Below are positions 13,557 to 24,375 of a stretch of DNA of 64,000 nt, one piece after another. The DNA comes from Haematobia irritans (Eukaryota > Arthropoda > Insecta > Diptera > Muscidae), in the NCBI RefSeq assembly GCF_050003625.1, contig NC_134400.1, positions 52,084,066 through 52,148,065 on the forward strand. The letters run 5' to 3'. Under the pieces are notes generated by a model. The model made no database searches. It was given only the letters and a program-made list of their open reading frames with translations, and had not been told where the DNA came from. How positions within the stretch are numbered: position 1 is the stretch's first letter; the number at the start of each line of letters is the position of its first letter. A program made the translations under genes and the position numbers.

Positions 13557-14306
13557 ATCAAGAAGGTTCAGCGGTTAAAACTAGACGTGCCCATATGTAA
13601 TAGGTACTTTTAGTTAATGTGGTATCACAATGGACTGAATAATCTAAGTGAGCCTGAATCTTAATCGGGCTGCCACTTTAACCTAACCTTGTCGAAAAGT
13701 CGATAAACTTTTCAATGAAATCGTATTGTCCTTATAATTAAGTGATTTGACTTAAAAATAGGTATCATAACATGAAATATTTTGTGCTAAGGTCAACTTG
13801 ACTTTAATAATTCAGAAAAATTCTTTAGAATTAATGAAATTGTCTTTAAATTTGTTGCCTTTTTGCATCTCCATTACAAAGCAAAGAATCTTTCAAATGT
13901 AGGACATGTTTTTCAACACTTCATTTTAAACACGTTTTTTACTTGAAACATAGCAAAAATTCTACTGGAAGTAGAGCCTTAATTTGTAAAATAAAGTTGT
14001 CGTTAACTAGTTTTTAAAGGACTTTTGATAGCATATGAAGAAAAAAAGCGAAAAATTAAAATTTGCTTCCTAGAAGCAAGTACACAAAACCCAAAATTTA
14101 AAAGAGAATTGTGTCTTAAAAGTATCCTTACTTGTATTCTCCAGACAAAATCTTTGGAACCGGGCATGCTTTTTTTCAGTGCAGTCGGTTCGTGGCGTTA
14201 GTATATGGTCTCTAACAACCATGCAATAATTAGTCCATATTGGTTTATAATTATATATAGCCCCCATATAAACCGATCCCCAGATTTGTATTTCGGAGCC
14301 TCTTTA

Positions 14307-14509
14307 CACTCATAGAAAAAGTTTCGTTATATTAACGAAATGTGTCATTAAAAGTCAGCCAATGAAACAAATTATTATAACGAATTTTCTGTCAATCAAC
14401 GTAATGTTTCGTACTATTAACGAATATTTTCATTGCATTAACGAAAATGTTTCGTTATATCAATGAAAATTTTTCGTTGGCTGACTTGTAATGAAGTTTT
14501 CTTTGTGTG
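14307..14509. mobile_element. Small palindromic MITE (203 bp)
   Basis: Starts CACTCATAGAAAAAG and ends CTTTGTGTG, flanked by TA (14305-14306, 14510-14511). Inverted arms share AAGTCAGCCAA. It interrupts the HINE-B sequence 'gagcctctt...ggaggagc', intact in other copies. Confidence 0.8.
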
Positions 14510-14798
14510 TAGGAGCAAAATCCATCGAATTCGGTAGAAATTTTGTACGTGGTATTAGTATGTGGTCTCTAACAACCATGTCAAAATTAGTTCATATCAG
14601 TCCATAAGTATATATAGCCCCCATATAAACCGGTCCCCAGATTTGGTTTTGGAGCCTTTTGGAGGAGCACATTTCATCCGATTCAGTTGAAACTTTGTAT
14701 TTGTGTAGGTCAATAGTTATATATAGCCCTCAGATAAACCAATCCCCAATCACACAAAAATTGGTCCATATCGGTTCATAATTATATATAGCCCCCAT

Positions 14799-15611
14799 AC
14801 ACCCAGAAGAAAGTGACCCCTTCTTTAAGTTAAAATGAACTAATTGTGAAGAAAGTTGAACTTCGTATAGCGCCAAAGACATTTTTATTTTTTTGAACGA
14901 TGTGATTTTCGTTGAAATTAGGTAGAATGCATTCCATATATTAGTTGACATTTTCCTATATTTATGTACCCTTATACTACAGAATGAAAAAATTTAACTG
15001 AATTGAATTCATATATGGAATGATTTTATTGAACTTTTTTCATTCATTGGGAAAAATCTTACATATTTGTGGTAAACCTTTTTACTTCAAACTAAGAACT
15101 GCTTGCCTTCGTTTTTAAATACAATTTTATTTATTGATATAGGCAATTTTTTCTTCAATAAAATACACGTTTTATATATTTATTAACAATCAACAGCATC
15201 GACTGGCCTTGAAATATTAGTTTATTATTCCACTATTTCCAATTTCCATGTAATGTCATCAACTGTAAAACGCATTTTTTCTTCTTCTTGTACCTTTCAT
15301 TTTAATAAGGTCCTGCGCACCGATTTTGTCCTCCATTTACAATTTCAATACCTACAAATATAAAATATCATAAACCAATTTTTTCACAAAAGGTTAGCGT
15401 CACTGAATGTTACCTGTTAATTGAAAATTCCAAAATGAAGGGGTTGTTATTCTGTTTTCTTTCTTTATACATCATCACGAACATAATTTTTTCTCACTAA
15501 TTTAAAATAACAAATATTTTATATATTTTATTTGTTATTTATTATATTATTTTACTATATTATTTTTTAACAATCCCTCCGTATACCATAACAACGCGAT
15601 TCCAACTAAAA
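14799..15611. other. Unassigned insertion-like block
   Basis: Begins TACACCCAGAAGAAAGTGAC inside HINE-B sequence, a start like that of the CAC-type MITEs. I find no matching inverted end. The block may resume at about 17095-17190 after HINE-B2. No coding capacity recognised. Confidence 0.3.
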
Positions 15612-17094
15612 CAAGTATATACACTGAAAAAAACAGTGAACCCACCAGGAAGAAAAATTTCGGTTAATTTTAGAAAATTTTGAATATTTTTAGAAATTTT
15701 TAACTAAACAGTATAACAAACGCTGGCATCACGCCGATGTCATAAAAATAAGTAAATATTTTTCGACAAATTCAAGAAAATTTATTAGACATAATTAAGT
15801 TTTTTCACTTGTTAAAGAAAATTTTGTAGTTTGAAGGAAAAAATTGGAGTTCAAAATTGCAAGAATGTCTTTAGTGACATACTAAGTTCATGATGAACGC
15901 ATTTGTAGTAATATTTACAAATTTAAAGAAATATTGAATTATTTTGTGGAAGACACAAATTTAGTTAATCTTTATCCTTCATTTGTGTATATTTTTTTCC
16001 TGGGTTTTAGTTAATTTAACTAACGTACACAAAAAAGTATTAGAGTAGAGGAAACTTTCTCCAAACATAATAATTCCATGAACTAAAATAAAGTTAAATT
16101 GGCTTTAGTGAAATAGAGAGTTCACTTTTTTTGAGTGTACGGCCGTAAGTTCGGCCAGGCCGAAGCGGCCTTATAACTAACACCGCGTTGCAAATTTCAA
16201 CCGGATCGGATGAATTTTGCTCCTCCAAGAGGCTCCGGAGATCAAATCTGGGGAACGGTTTATATGGGGGCTATATATAATTATGGACCGATATGGACCA
16301 ATTCTTGCGTGTTTGTTAGTGACCACATTCTAACACCATGTTCCAAATTTCAACCGGATCGGATGAATTTAGCTCCTCCAAGAGGCTCCGGAGGACAAAT
16401 CTGGGGATCGATTTATATAAGGGATATATATTTGGTTCAAATTTCAACCGGATCGGATGAATTTTGCTCGTCTAAGAGGCTCCGGAGGTCAAATCTGGGG
16501 ATCGGTTTATGTGGGGGCTACATATAATTATGGGCCGATGTGGACCAATTTTTGCATGATTATTAGAGACTATATACTAACACCATGTACCAAATTTCAG
16601 CCGGATCGAATGAAATTTGGTTCTCTTAGAGGCTCCGCAAGCCAAATCGGGGGATCGGTTTATATGGGGGCTATATGTAATTATAACCCGATATGGACCA
16701 ATTTTTGCACGATTATTAAAGACCATATACTAACACCATGTACCAAATTTCAGCCGGATCGGATGAAATTTGCTTCTCTTAGAGCAATCGCAAGCCAAAT
16801 TTGGGGGTCCGTTTATATGGGGGCTATATGTAAAAGTGGACCGATATGGCCCATTTGCAATACCATCCGACCTACATCAATAACAACTACTTGTGCCAAG
16901 TTTCAAGTCGATAGCTTGTTTCGTTCGGAAGTTAGTGTGATTTCAACAGACGGACGGACATGCTCAGATCGACTCAGAATTTCACCACGACCCAGAATAT
17001 ATATACTTTATAGGGTTTTAAAGCAATATTTCGATGTGTTACAAACGGAATGACAAGGTTAATATCCCACCCATCCTATGGTGGAGGGCATAAA
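15612..17094 (-). mobile_element. HINE-B copy 2
   Basis: Read on the minus strand it begins TATGCCCTCCACC at the right edge. It then has 153-bp monomers (phase marks at 16508, 16661, 16814) and ends with the GGCCTGGCCGAACTTACGG hairpin and CTTG at 15612. The T3 copy at 15622-16137 is inserted at its 3' tip. Confidence 0.75.
15622..16137 (-). mobile_element. T3 MITE copy b
   Basis: Starts CACTGAAAAAAACAGTGAAC, ends TTTTTTTGAGTG, TA on both sides (15620-15621, 16138-16139). Inserted in the AAGTATA end of HINE-B2. Confidence 0.8.
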
Positions 17095-17191
17095 AATGTT
17101 CATGAATTTAGTTTAGCCAATTTATTTCCATTAGGTTAAATTTTTGTTTAAAATAATAAAATTTACTTGCTTCAGTAAAAAAATCCTAAAC

Positions 17192-17700
17192 TATAGCCCC
17201 CATATAAACAGACCCCCAAATTTGGCTTGCGATTGCTCTAAGAGAAGCAAATTTCTTCCGATTCGGCTGAAATTTGGTACATGGCGTTAGTATATGGTCT
17301 CTAACAACCATGGAAAAATTGGTCCACATCGGTCCATAATTATATATAGCCCCCATATAAACCGATCCCCAGATTTGACCTCTGGTGCCTTTTGGAGAAG
17401 CAAAATTCATTCGATCTGGTTGAAATTTGGTACGTGGTGGTAGTATATGATACTTAACAACCATGCCAAAAGTGGTCCATATCAGTCCATAATCATATAT
17501 AGCCCCCATATAAACCGATACCGAGATTTGGTTTTGGAGCCTCTTGGAGGAGCAAACTTCATCCGAGTCAGTTGAAATTTGGTACATTGTGCTAGTTTAT
17601 GGCCGTTAACAACCATGCCTAACTAGGTCCATATCGGTCTATAGTTATATATAGCCCTCAGATAAATCGATCCCCAATCACACAAATATTATTTGTAGAC
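17192..17700 (+). repeat. 153-bp HINE-B monomer array
   Basis: Three to four degenerate monomers, recognisable by 'agcccccatataaac' and 'ggtccatatcggtc', probably the continuation of HINE-B copy 1. Confidence 0.7.
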
Positions 17701-18148
17701 TTACTTATACATAACTTTTTTGTCTAATATATACCACGTATGTACTAACTCACAATTTAGAAATCGATGTTAAGAAGTTTTAAGATACCACAACCCAAGT
17801 AATTGGATTGTGGATGACAGTCTTTCGTAGAAGTTTCTACACCCTCAAAAAAAATCGCTTCTTTAACATATGTTCCAAACATATTTTGCAGGAAGCACAT
17901 ATATTATTGCATACTGCCGAAACATTAATATGTTTGTTTTATGTGAACATATTATATGTTTGGAAGCATTTTGAGCCAAAAATATTATATGCTTGGAAGA
18001 ATTTTTCCCAAACACGATTGTGCTCATTCCCTAACATACTCGTAATTTTCACTTCCACGATTTTTTTTAGTTATTGGCACCTTTCTCTGTAATACAAATA
18101 ATGTTGAAGAAATTATTCACTTTTATAAATTTTTAAAATTTTACCTTT

Positions 18149-18221
18149 CGCCTGCACGGAGAATCGAACCGAGGACCATACAGTTTGTAAGCCAACACAC
18201 TATCCACTGGGCTACGTAGCT
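18149..18221 (-). pseudogene. tRNA-like module alpha in L element
   Basis: Minus strand: A box TAGCCCAGTGGA (11 of 12 positions of TRGCNNAGYNGG) and B box GGTTCGATTCT (10 of 11 of GGTTCGANTCC). The T-arm stem has at least one mismatch. Confidence 0.65.
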
Positions 18222-18334
18222 GTTATAGTCACCAGTAGATAATTATCGTTTTAAGTTACATTTATATAGCATAGTTTTCAGCGCCCACGAGCCCATGCAA
18301 ACATAACATTATTTAACAGAAACATACATTTGTT

Positions 18335-18408
18335 TGCCACGTGGAGCAGTGGTTAGCATGTCTGCCTTGCATGCAAAGGGTCGTGGGTTCAATCCCTGCT
18401 CCGACCGA
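18335..18408 (+). pseudogene. tRNA-like module beta in L element
   Basis: A-box-like TGGAGCAGTGGT, B-box-like GGTTCAATCCC, a five-pair T stem (GTGGG with CCTGC, allowing G-U) and an anticodon-like loop CTTGCAT. It diverges from module alpha across 113 bp. Confidence 0.65.
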
Positions 18409-19739
18409 ACATTTTTTTTTTTTTTTTAATTTACACATTTATATTTATACTATATTAATTTTTTTTAAATGAAACTTCGATATGTGCGTTATTATAGATT
18501 TATAGTCAGTAACAGTGCTTGATATAAACGAAATTGACTGATTTTTGGATAAAATATTATTTTTTATTGCAAAAATAACAATCTTGTAATAAAAAACTGT
18601 TTTTGTACAAAACTTTGAAATTTGGAAGGAATTCAAAAACTAACAAAAGAAGAACGTGGAGTCGAGTATAAACATACATACATAATTTTATAATATAAAC
18701 ATAAATTTATTTAGGAGTGAACAGTTTTTTACTAGCATTTAACACCATCGCTCTAAAATTCCTTTTATTTTTCTTTAATAATTCATTTTAAAGAAAATAA
18801 ACTTTTTAAATTGTTTTAGCTGTAAAACTCGAACTTAATGCCCGCTTTTATATTTGATGGTGTCCGTCAACTCCTCGTGGACTACTTTTTAATAAAGAGG
18901 ACTAAAGTTTGTTTTTTTTACATTTCACTGTGTAATTTTTCACTATTTCCTCCTTATTTCATTTTACTGTCCCAACTCTAAAAAGAGTATAGTGCCCTTT
19001 CGTTATTTTTAACGCACCAAGAAAAAAATTGTGCCCATAATGCCAAAATGATAAACAAAACACATGTCCACACATACATAAAATGCTGCTCTCAAGGCGA
19101 AAACATAAGCTGTTTGTTTTTCAAATGTCTATTCTCTTAGTTCAGAATGTATATTCTCTTTATTCAAATTAAATAATATTTAGACTTAAACATATCAAAT
19201 TTTTGGCCTTATCATAAAACAGTTTTCCGAAACAACATACAAGCGGTTTCACAGAAATTGTTCTCTTTTGACTCTTTTGCTGTGTTATATTGATATCTTT
19301 CGTCAACTCTCCCGGTTTCCATCTCTATTTCTCTCTATACTCTCTCTGTCGCTTTGAATAAAATATCACAACATATGTATGTTTAGTCGAAATTTGTAAA
19401 TTTATATATGTTTGTATTCACACATATGATTTTTATGAAACATTGATGCCCCAAACATAATATATTCTAACATATTAACATAGATGTCCCAAACATTTAG
19501 TGTTAGTTTAGGAACATTACATGTTCGCACTTAAATATATTGTGGTTTAAAATCGTGCCCGAAACACATTTTGTTTATATCGGAACATATGAAAAACATA
19601 TTTTTCTAACAGTGTACGTAATCCATGGTGGAGGGTACATAAGATTCGGCCTGGCCGTATATATTTCTTTCCTTTAGTTCCGAAGGCACTTTTTTCTTGG
19701 TGTATAAAGCGATCCTCATATTTCAATACTGGCTCTCTA

Positions 19740-20490
19740 CACTGTTAGAAAAATATGTTTTTCATATGTTCCGATATAAACAAAATGTGTTTCGGGCACA
19801 ATTTTTAAACACAATATATTTAAGTGCAAACGTGTAATGTTCCTAAACTAACACAAAATGTTTGGGACACATATGTTAATAAGTTAGAATATATTATGAT
19901 TGGGGCATGAATGTTTCATAAAAATAGTATGTGTGAATGTAAACATATATAAATTTACAAATTTCGAGTAAACATATATATGTTGTGATACTTTATTCAG
20001 AGAGCGACAGAGAGAGAGTTAGTATAGAGAAAGAAATAGAGATGGAAACCGGGAGGGTTGAATAAAAAGATATCAACATAACACAGCGAGAGAATGAAAT
20101 GAGAGCAATTTCTGTGAAACCGCTTGTATGTTGTTTCGGAAAACTGTTTCATTTAATTTGAATATTAGAATGAGTATTCGGAATAAAGAGAATAGGCATT
20201 CGGAACCAAGAGAATAGACATTTGAAAAAAACAGTATATTTGTATTACAGAAAAAGATGCGAAGAACTCAAAAATTTCGTGGAAGTGAAAATTATGTGAG
20301 GGAATGAGCACAATATTCTTTGAGGAATTATTCCAAGCATATACTATTTTTGGACTCAAAATGCTTCCAAACATATAATATGCTCACATAAAACAAACAT
20401 ATTAATGTTTCGGCAGTATCCAATAATATATGTGCTTCCTGCAAAATATGTTTGGAACATATGTTAGAGAAGCGATTTTTTTTGAGGGTG
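19740..20490 (-). mobile_element. L-family short form (MITE), copy 1
   Basis: Starts CACTGTTAGAAAAATATG, ends TTTTTTTTGAGGGTG, TA on both sides. Both L termini are kept, but about 1 kb including both tRNA-like modules is missing. The junction joins 'tacaaata' to the 'ctgttttttt' tract. Confidence 0.85.
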
Positions 20491-20570
20491 TAGTTACCTC
20501 ACAAAAGTTCAGATCGGTTCGTAATTATTTGTAGACGTCCCTACCTTTTACCTCTTTTTTTGCATAACAA

Positions 20571-20820
20571 CACCCAGAGAAGGAATATGATCACTTCAAA
20601 CATGTTTCAAGAGCAAAATGTTATTTTTGGATGGTGAACATGTACCATGTTTGTGGCAAAAATGTTGTTTTCTCGGCAAACATAACATGCTGTCAGAAAA
20701 CAGATACACAATTTCGGAGAAAATAACATGGTTGCAACGAAAATGTTACATGGTCACCATCCAAAAATAACATTTTGCTCTTGAAACATGTTTGAGGTGA
20801 TCATATTCCTTCTCTGGTTG
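20571..20820. mobile_element. Palindromic MITE with about 65-bp inverted arms
   Basis: The arms CACCCAGAGAAGGAATATGA (left) and CAACCAGAGAAGGAATATGA (right, complement) continue inverted through TTTGCTCTTGAAACATG-type sequence. Interrupts HINE-B3. Confidence 0.85.
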
Positions 20821-20994
20821 AATGTAAAAGACGGTGTTAAGAAGTTTTACGATACCTGGCCATCGGTAAGTATTACTTCAACCCAAGTATTTCGATTGTG
20901 GATGACATTATCAGAAGATTCTACCCAATCCATGGTGGAGGGTACATAAGATTCGGCCTGGCCGAACTTAGGGTCGTACATATATGTTAAAGTT

Positions 20995-21230
20995 TAGTTT
21001 TGGCCGGAGCCGGTGGTGTCAAGCAAAAATTTTACGACAATGACACCAACGAAATCTGCAGACTCCGACTCCAAGACTTTTTCTATACTTTATGGGGTCT
21101 AAATCCAAAATTTCGATGTGGTGAAGAGCATCAAATTATAGTGGAGAGTATCAAAACAATGGATATTTTTATTTGTTACAAATGTAACTAAAAACTTCTT
21201 ATATTTCCCACTCTATTATGGTGACTATAA
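20995..21230 (-). mobile_element. HINE-like 5' end remnant
   Basis: On the minus strand it begins TTTTATAGTCACCATAATAG and contains a decayed 'cgatgt...acatcg'-type HINE head. The remainder is lost. Confidence 0.4.
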
Positions 21231-21884
21231 AAATATATTATGTAACATTTATATGAAATTGTGTAACAATTACACACACATGTGCATATAATAGTACTTG
21301 CAAATGCCCGCAAAAACACATTGTAGTTCATCAAGACAAAGGGGTTCAAGCACTATGACACCTACTGTATACTATATTCTAGCTGTATTCTATAAAATCA
21401 AATTATCTATCACCGCTATAATGGAACTAATTTTAATTGCTAACGATTAAAGGTTCACGGACACAATAGAATAATTACTTACAATTTTACAAATTCGAAT
21501 TAAACAATAATACAGTGACTAATCATTATCAGCAATTGAAACTTTTTTGAAACTTTTGATTATCGATCTATGATTAATGTGGAATAAATATGTACGAGTA
21601 TACTATACTCGTCTTAATTAATGGTTCAGTGAATTTATTTAATAAAACCATATTTAAACATGAAAAAACGCCTGCAGTTAAATAAGTGCTTACATGGCGA
21701 AATATGTATATGGTTCCTACATTTTAATCTTCATTGATTTTCAAACAAGGGGGAATGTATATATGGCACATATGTGGTCTTATCTATAGGCGCATATCGA
21801 TCAGATGATGTATACGGGAGTTACATTTAATTTGAGTGAAAAGGCCATTAAACAATTTTATATAAAGTTTAACTCAAGATTGTT
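21231..21884. other. Apparently unique AT-rich DNA
   Basis: No repeat homology or convincing frame seen. Confidence 0.35.
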
Positions 21885-22100
21885 AGGACAATTAGTATAA
21901 AGGGTGATACGGTCAAAATTTGGTCAATATAAACTTGACGTATTTCTTTCAATTTTGCATTTAAAAACCAGTAAGGAAAGTCTAAAGTCGGGCGGGGCCG
22001 ACTATATTATACCCTGCACCACTTTGTAGATCTAAATTTTCGATACCATATCACATCCGTCAAATGTGTTGGGGCTATATATAAAGGTTTGTCCCAAATA

Positions 22101-23031
22101 AAGGGTGATTTGTTAAGAGCTTGATAACCTTTTAAAAAAAAAACGCATAAAATTTGCAAAATCTCATCGGTTCTTTATTTGAAACGTTAGATTGGTCCAT
22201 GACATTTACTTTTTGAAGATAATTTCATTTAAATGTTGACCGCGGCTGCGTCTTAGGTGGTCCATTCGGAAAGTCCAATTTTGGGCAACTTTTTCGAGCA
22301 TTTCGGCCGGAATAGCCCGAATTTCTTCGAAAATGTTGTCTTCCAAAGCTGGAATAGTTGCTGGCTTATTTCTGTAGACTTTAGACTTGACGTAGCCCCA
22401 CAAAAAATAGTCTAAAGGCGTCAAATCGCATGATCTTGGTGGCCAACTTACCGGTCCATTTCTTGAGATGAATTGTTCTCCGAAGTTTTCCCTCAAAATG
22501 GCCATAGAATCGCGAGCTGTGTGGCATGTAGCGCCATCTTGTTGAAACCACATGTCAACCAAGTTCAGTTCTTCCATTTTTGGCAACAAAAAGTTTGTTA
22601 GCATCGAACGATAGCGATCGCCATTCACCGTAACGTTGCGTCCAACAGCATCTTTGAAAAAATACGGTCCAATGATTCCACCAGCGTACAAACCACACCA
22701 AACAGTGCATTTTTCGGGATGCATGGGCAGTTCTTGAACGGCTTCTGGTTGCTCTTCACTCCAAATGCGGCAATTTTGCTTATTTACGTAGCCATTCAAC
22801 CAGAAATGAGCCTCATCGCTGAACAAAATTTGTCGATAAAAAAGCGGATTTTCTGCCAACTTTTCTAGGGCCCATTCACTGAAAATTCGACGTTGTGGCA
22901 GATCGTTCGGCTATTCATGATGAAATGTCAAAGCATACTGAGCATCTTTCTCTTTGACACCATGTCTGAAATCCCACGTGATCTGTCAAATACTAATGCA
23001 TGAAAATCCTAACCTCAAAAGAATCACCCTT
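22101..23031 (-). mobile_element. Short mariner-like element, copy 1 (931 bp)
   Basis: Termini AAGGGTGATT and AATCACCCTT, TA on both sides (22099-22100, 23032-23033). The empty site is visible in the HINE-A copies at 48190 and 60262 ('gtcccaaacacatacattt'). Confidence 0.9.
22206..22859 (-). pseudogene. Mariner-like transposase, N-terminally truncated, copy 1
   Basis: The 217-codon frame encodes a Tc1/mariner-superfamily DDE/D catalytic domain with FSDEAHF (first acid), WFQQDGATCH (second) and RSCDLTPLDYF (third, an aspartate). I count 36 residues between the second and third. The N-terminal DNA-binding helix-turn-helix region expected of a roughly 340-residue transposase is absent. Relative to copy 2, one base is missing between the upstream ATG and the shared frame, so that start is out of frame and only an internal methionine remains. 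It would not bind its own termini without the missing region. It differs from copy 2 at very few residues (for example DNIFEE against DNISEE). Confidence 0.85.
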
Positions 23032-24082
23032 TACATACATTTAAATATCACTCGATCTGGACAGAATTTGATAGACTTTTACAAAATCTATAGACTCAAA
23101 ATTTAAGTCGGCTAATGCACTAGGGTGCATGTTAGTAAAAAAATATGGGAAACGTTTAAATCTGAAGCAATTTTAAGGAAACTTCGAAAAAGTTTATTTA
23201 TGATTTATCGCTCGATATATATGTATTAGAAGTTTAGGAAAATTAGAGTCATTTTTACAACTTTTCGACTAAGCAGTGTCGATTTCATAAGGAAAATGTT
23301 GGTATTTTGACCATTTTTGTCGAAATCAGAAAAACATATATATGGGAGCTATATCTAAATCTGAACCGATTTCAACCAAATTTGGCACGCATAGCAACAA
23401 TGCTAATTCAACCCCTTGTGCAAAATTTCAACTAAATCGGAGTTAAAAATTGGCCTCTATGGTCATATGAGTGTAAATCGGGCGAAAGCTATATATGGGA
23501 GCTATATCTAAATCTGAACCGATTTCAACCAAATTTGGCACGCATAGCTACAATGCTAATTCTACTCCCTGTGCAAAATTTCAACTAAATCGGAACAAAA
23601 AATTGGCCTCTGTGGTCATATGAGTGTAAATCGGGCGAAAGCTATATATGGGAGCTATATCTAAATCTGAACCGATTTCAACCAAATTTGGCACGCATAG
23701 CTACAATGGTAATTCTACTCCCTGTGCAAAATTTCAACTAAATCGGAGCAAAAAATTGGCGTCTGTGGGCAAATGAGTGTAAATCGGGCGAAAGCTATAT
23801 ATGGGAGCTATATTTAAATCTGAACCGATTTGGCTGATATTTTGCAAGTTTTTCGAGACTCATAATATATTCGGATGTACGGAATTTGAGGAAGATCGGT
23901 TGATATACACGCCAATTATGACCAGATCGGTGAAAAATATATATGGCAGCTATATCTAAATCTGAACCGATTTTTTCCAAAATCAATAGGGATCGTCTTG
24001 GAGCCGAAACAGGACCCCATACCAAATTTTAGGACAATCGGACTAAAACTGCGAGCTGTACTTTGCACACAAAAATACATCA

Positions 24083-24090
24083 ACAGACAG

Positions 24091-24151
<61 letters not shown>
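24083..24151. repeat. (GACA)n microsatellite of HINE-A
   Basis: About 17 tandem tetranucleotides, located where DINE-1 elements carry their microsatellite. Confidence 0.95.
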
Positions 24152-24152
<1 letters not shown>

Positions 24153-24375
24153 GGACATCGCTAAATCGACTCAGAATTTAATTCTAAGACGATCGGTATA
24201 CTAAACGATGGGTCTCAGACTTTTCCTTCTTGGCGTTACATACAAATGAACAAACTTATTATACCCTGTACCACAGTAGTGGTGAAGGGTATAAACACCC
24301 CTCATTTTGAAGGTGTGTGTGTGTGTAGAATGTTACTCCTATTTTGATTTTGGAATTCACTCTTCAGTTGTCAAA

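Larger units (their letters stand above)
9261..13686 (+). mobile_element. I-superfamily non-LTR retrotransposon (LINE), copy 1
   Basis: Bounded by a 14-bp target duplication inside T1: CCTTGTCCAAAAGT at 9247-9260 and CCTTGTCGAAAAGT at 13687-13700. It has two overlapping ORFs (ORF1, then EN-RT-RNaseH) and a 3' tail reading TCTAAGTGAGCCTGAA, a gap, ATCGGGCTGCCACTTTAACC. An RNase H after the RT places it in the I superfamily (I, LOA, R1-like groups); I cannot choose a clade by eye. The 5' end looks near-complete, but ORF1 has an internal deletion and ORF2 several lesions. Confidence 0.85.
9147..14181 (+). mobile_element. T1 MITE copy b, split by a LINE
   Basis: Left part 9147-9260, right part 13687-14181, interrupted by the LINE at 9261-13686. 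The left flank is TA; the right flank is CA, a likely decayed TA. Confidence 0.85.
17840..19614 (+). mobile_element. L-family element, intact long form (type copy)
   Basis: Starts CACCCTCAAAAAAAATCGC and ends ATTTTTCTAACAGTG, with TA at 17838-17839 and 19615-19616. No transposase frame is present. The centre carries two divergent tRNA-like modules (18149-18221 minus, 18335-18408 plus). The two termini are only partly inverted copies of one another (shared CATATGTTCC and CAC...GTG). The element is non-autonomous; its mobilising enzyme is unknown from this window. Confidence 0.85.
8898..19666 (+). mobile_element. HINE-B copy 1, expanded by nested insertions
   Basis: The 5' end is TTATACCCTCCACCATAGG at 8898. 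The 3' end, with GGTGGAGGGTACATAAG and a decayed TTCGGCCTGGCC hairpin, lies at 19620-19666. Colinear pieces are 8898-9146, 14182-14798, about 17192-17839 and 19615-19666. Between them lie T1 with a LINE inside, a small MITE, an unassigned block holding HINE-B2, and an L element. The middle join at 14799-17192 is the least certain. Confidence 0.55.
19690..20986 (+). mobile_element. HINE-B copy 3, 3' half
   Basis: Carries the HINE-B 3' section (TTCGATTGTGGATGAC, GGTGGAGGGTACATAAG, hairpin TTCGGCCTGGCCGAA). It is interrupted by a short L element (19740-20490) and a palindromic MITE (20571-20820). Confidence 0.65.
21969..24293 (-). mobile_element. HINE-A copy 1
   Basis: On the minus strand it runs from TTTATACCCTTCACCACTAC at 24293 to the AGTCGGCCCCGCCCGACT hairpin near 21990 and CTTACTG. 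It has at least three monomers of exactly 153 bp (TATGGG at 23341, 23494, 23647, 23800) and a (GACA)n tract. It is inserted in the DD37E element and itself carries the mariner at 22101-23031. Confidence 0.85.

Noticed and set aside
23341..23953. CRISPR-like array in the regularly spaced repeats
   Set aside because: The repeats are contiguous 153-bp monomers with no distinct spacers, in a eukaryotic setting.
24307..24375. Extended N terminus (MKVCVCVECYS...) for the DD37E transposase
   Set aside because: It is encoded by a GT repeat and leader. The family start MPSKQEEQ at 24376 has better context.
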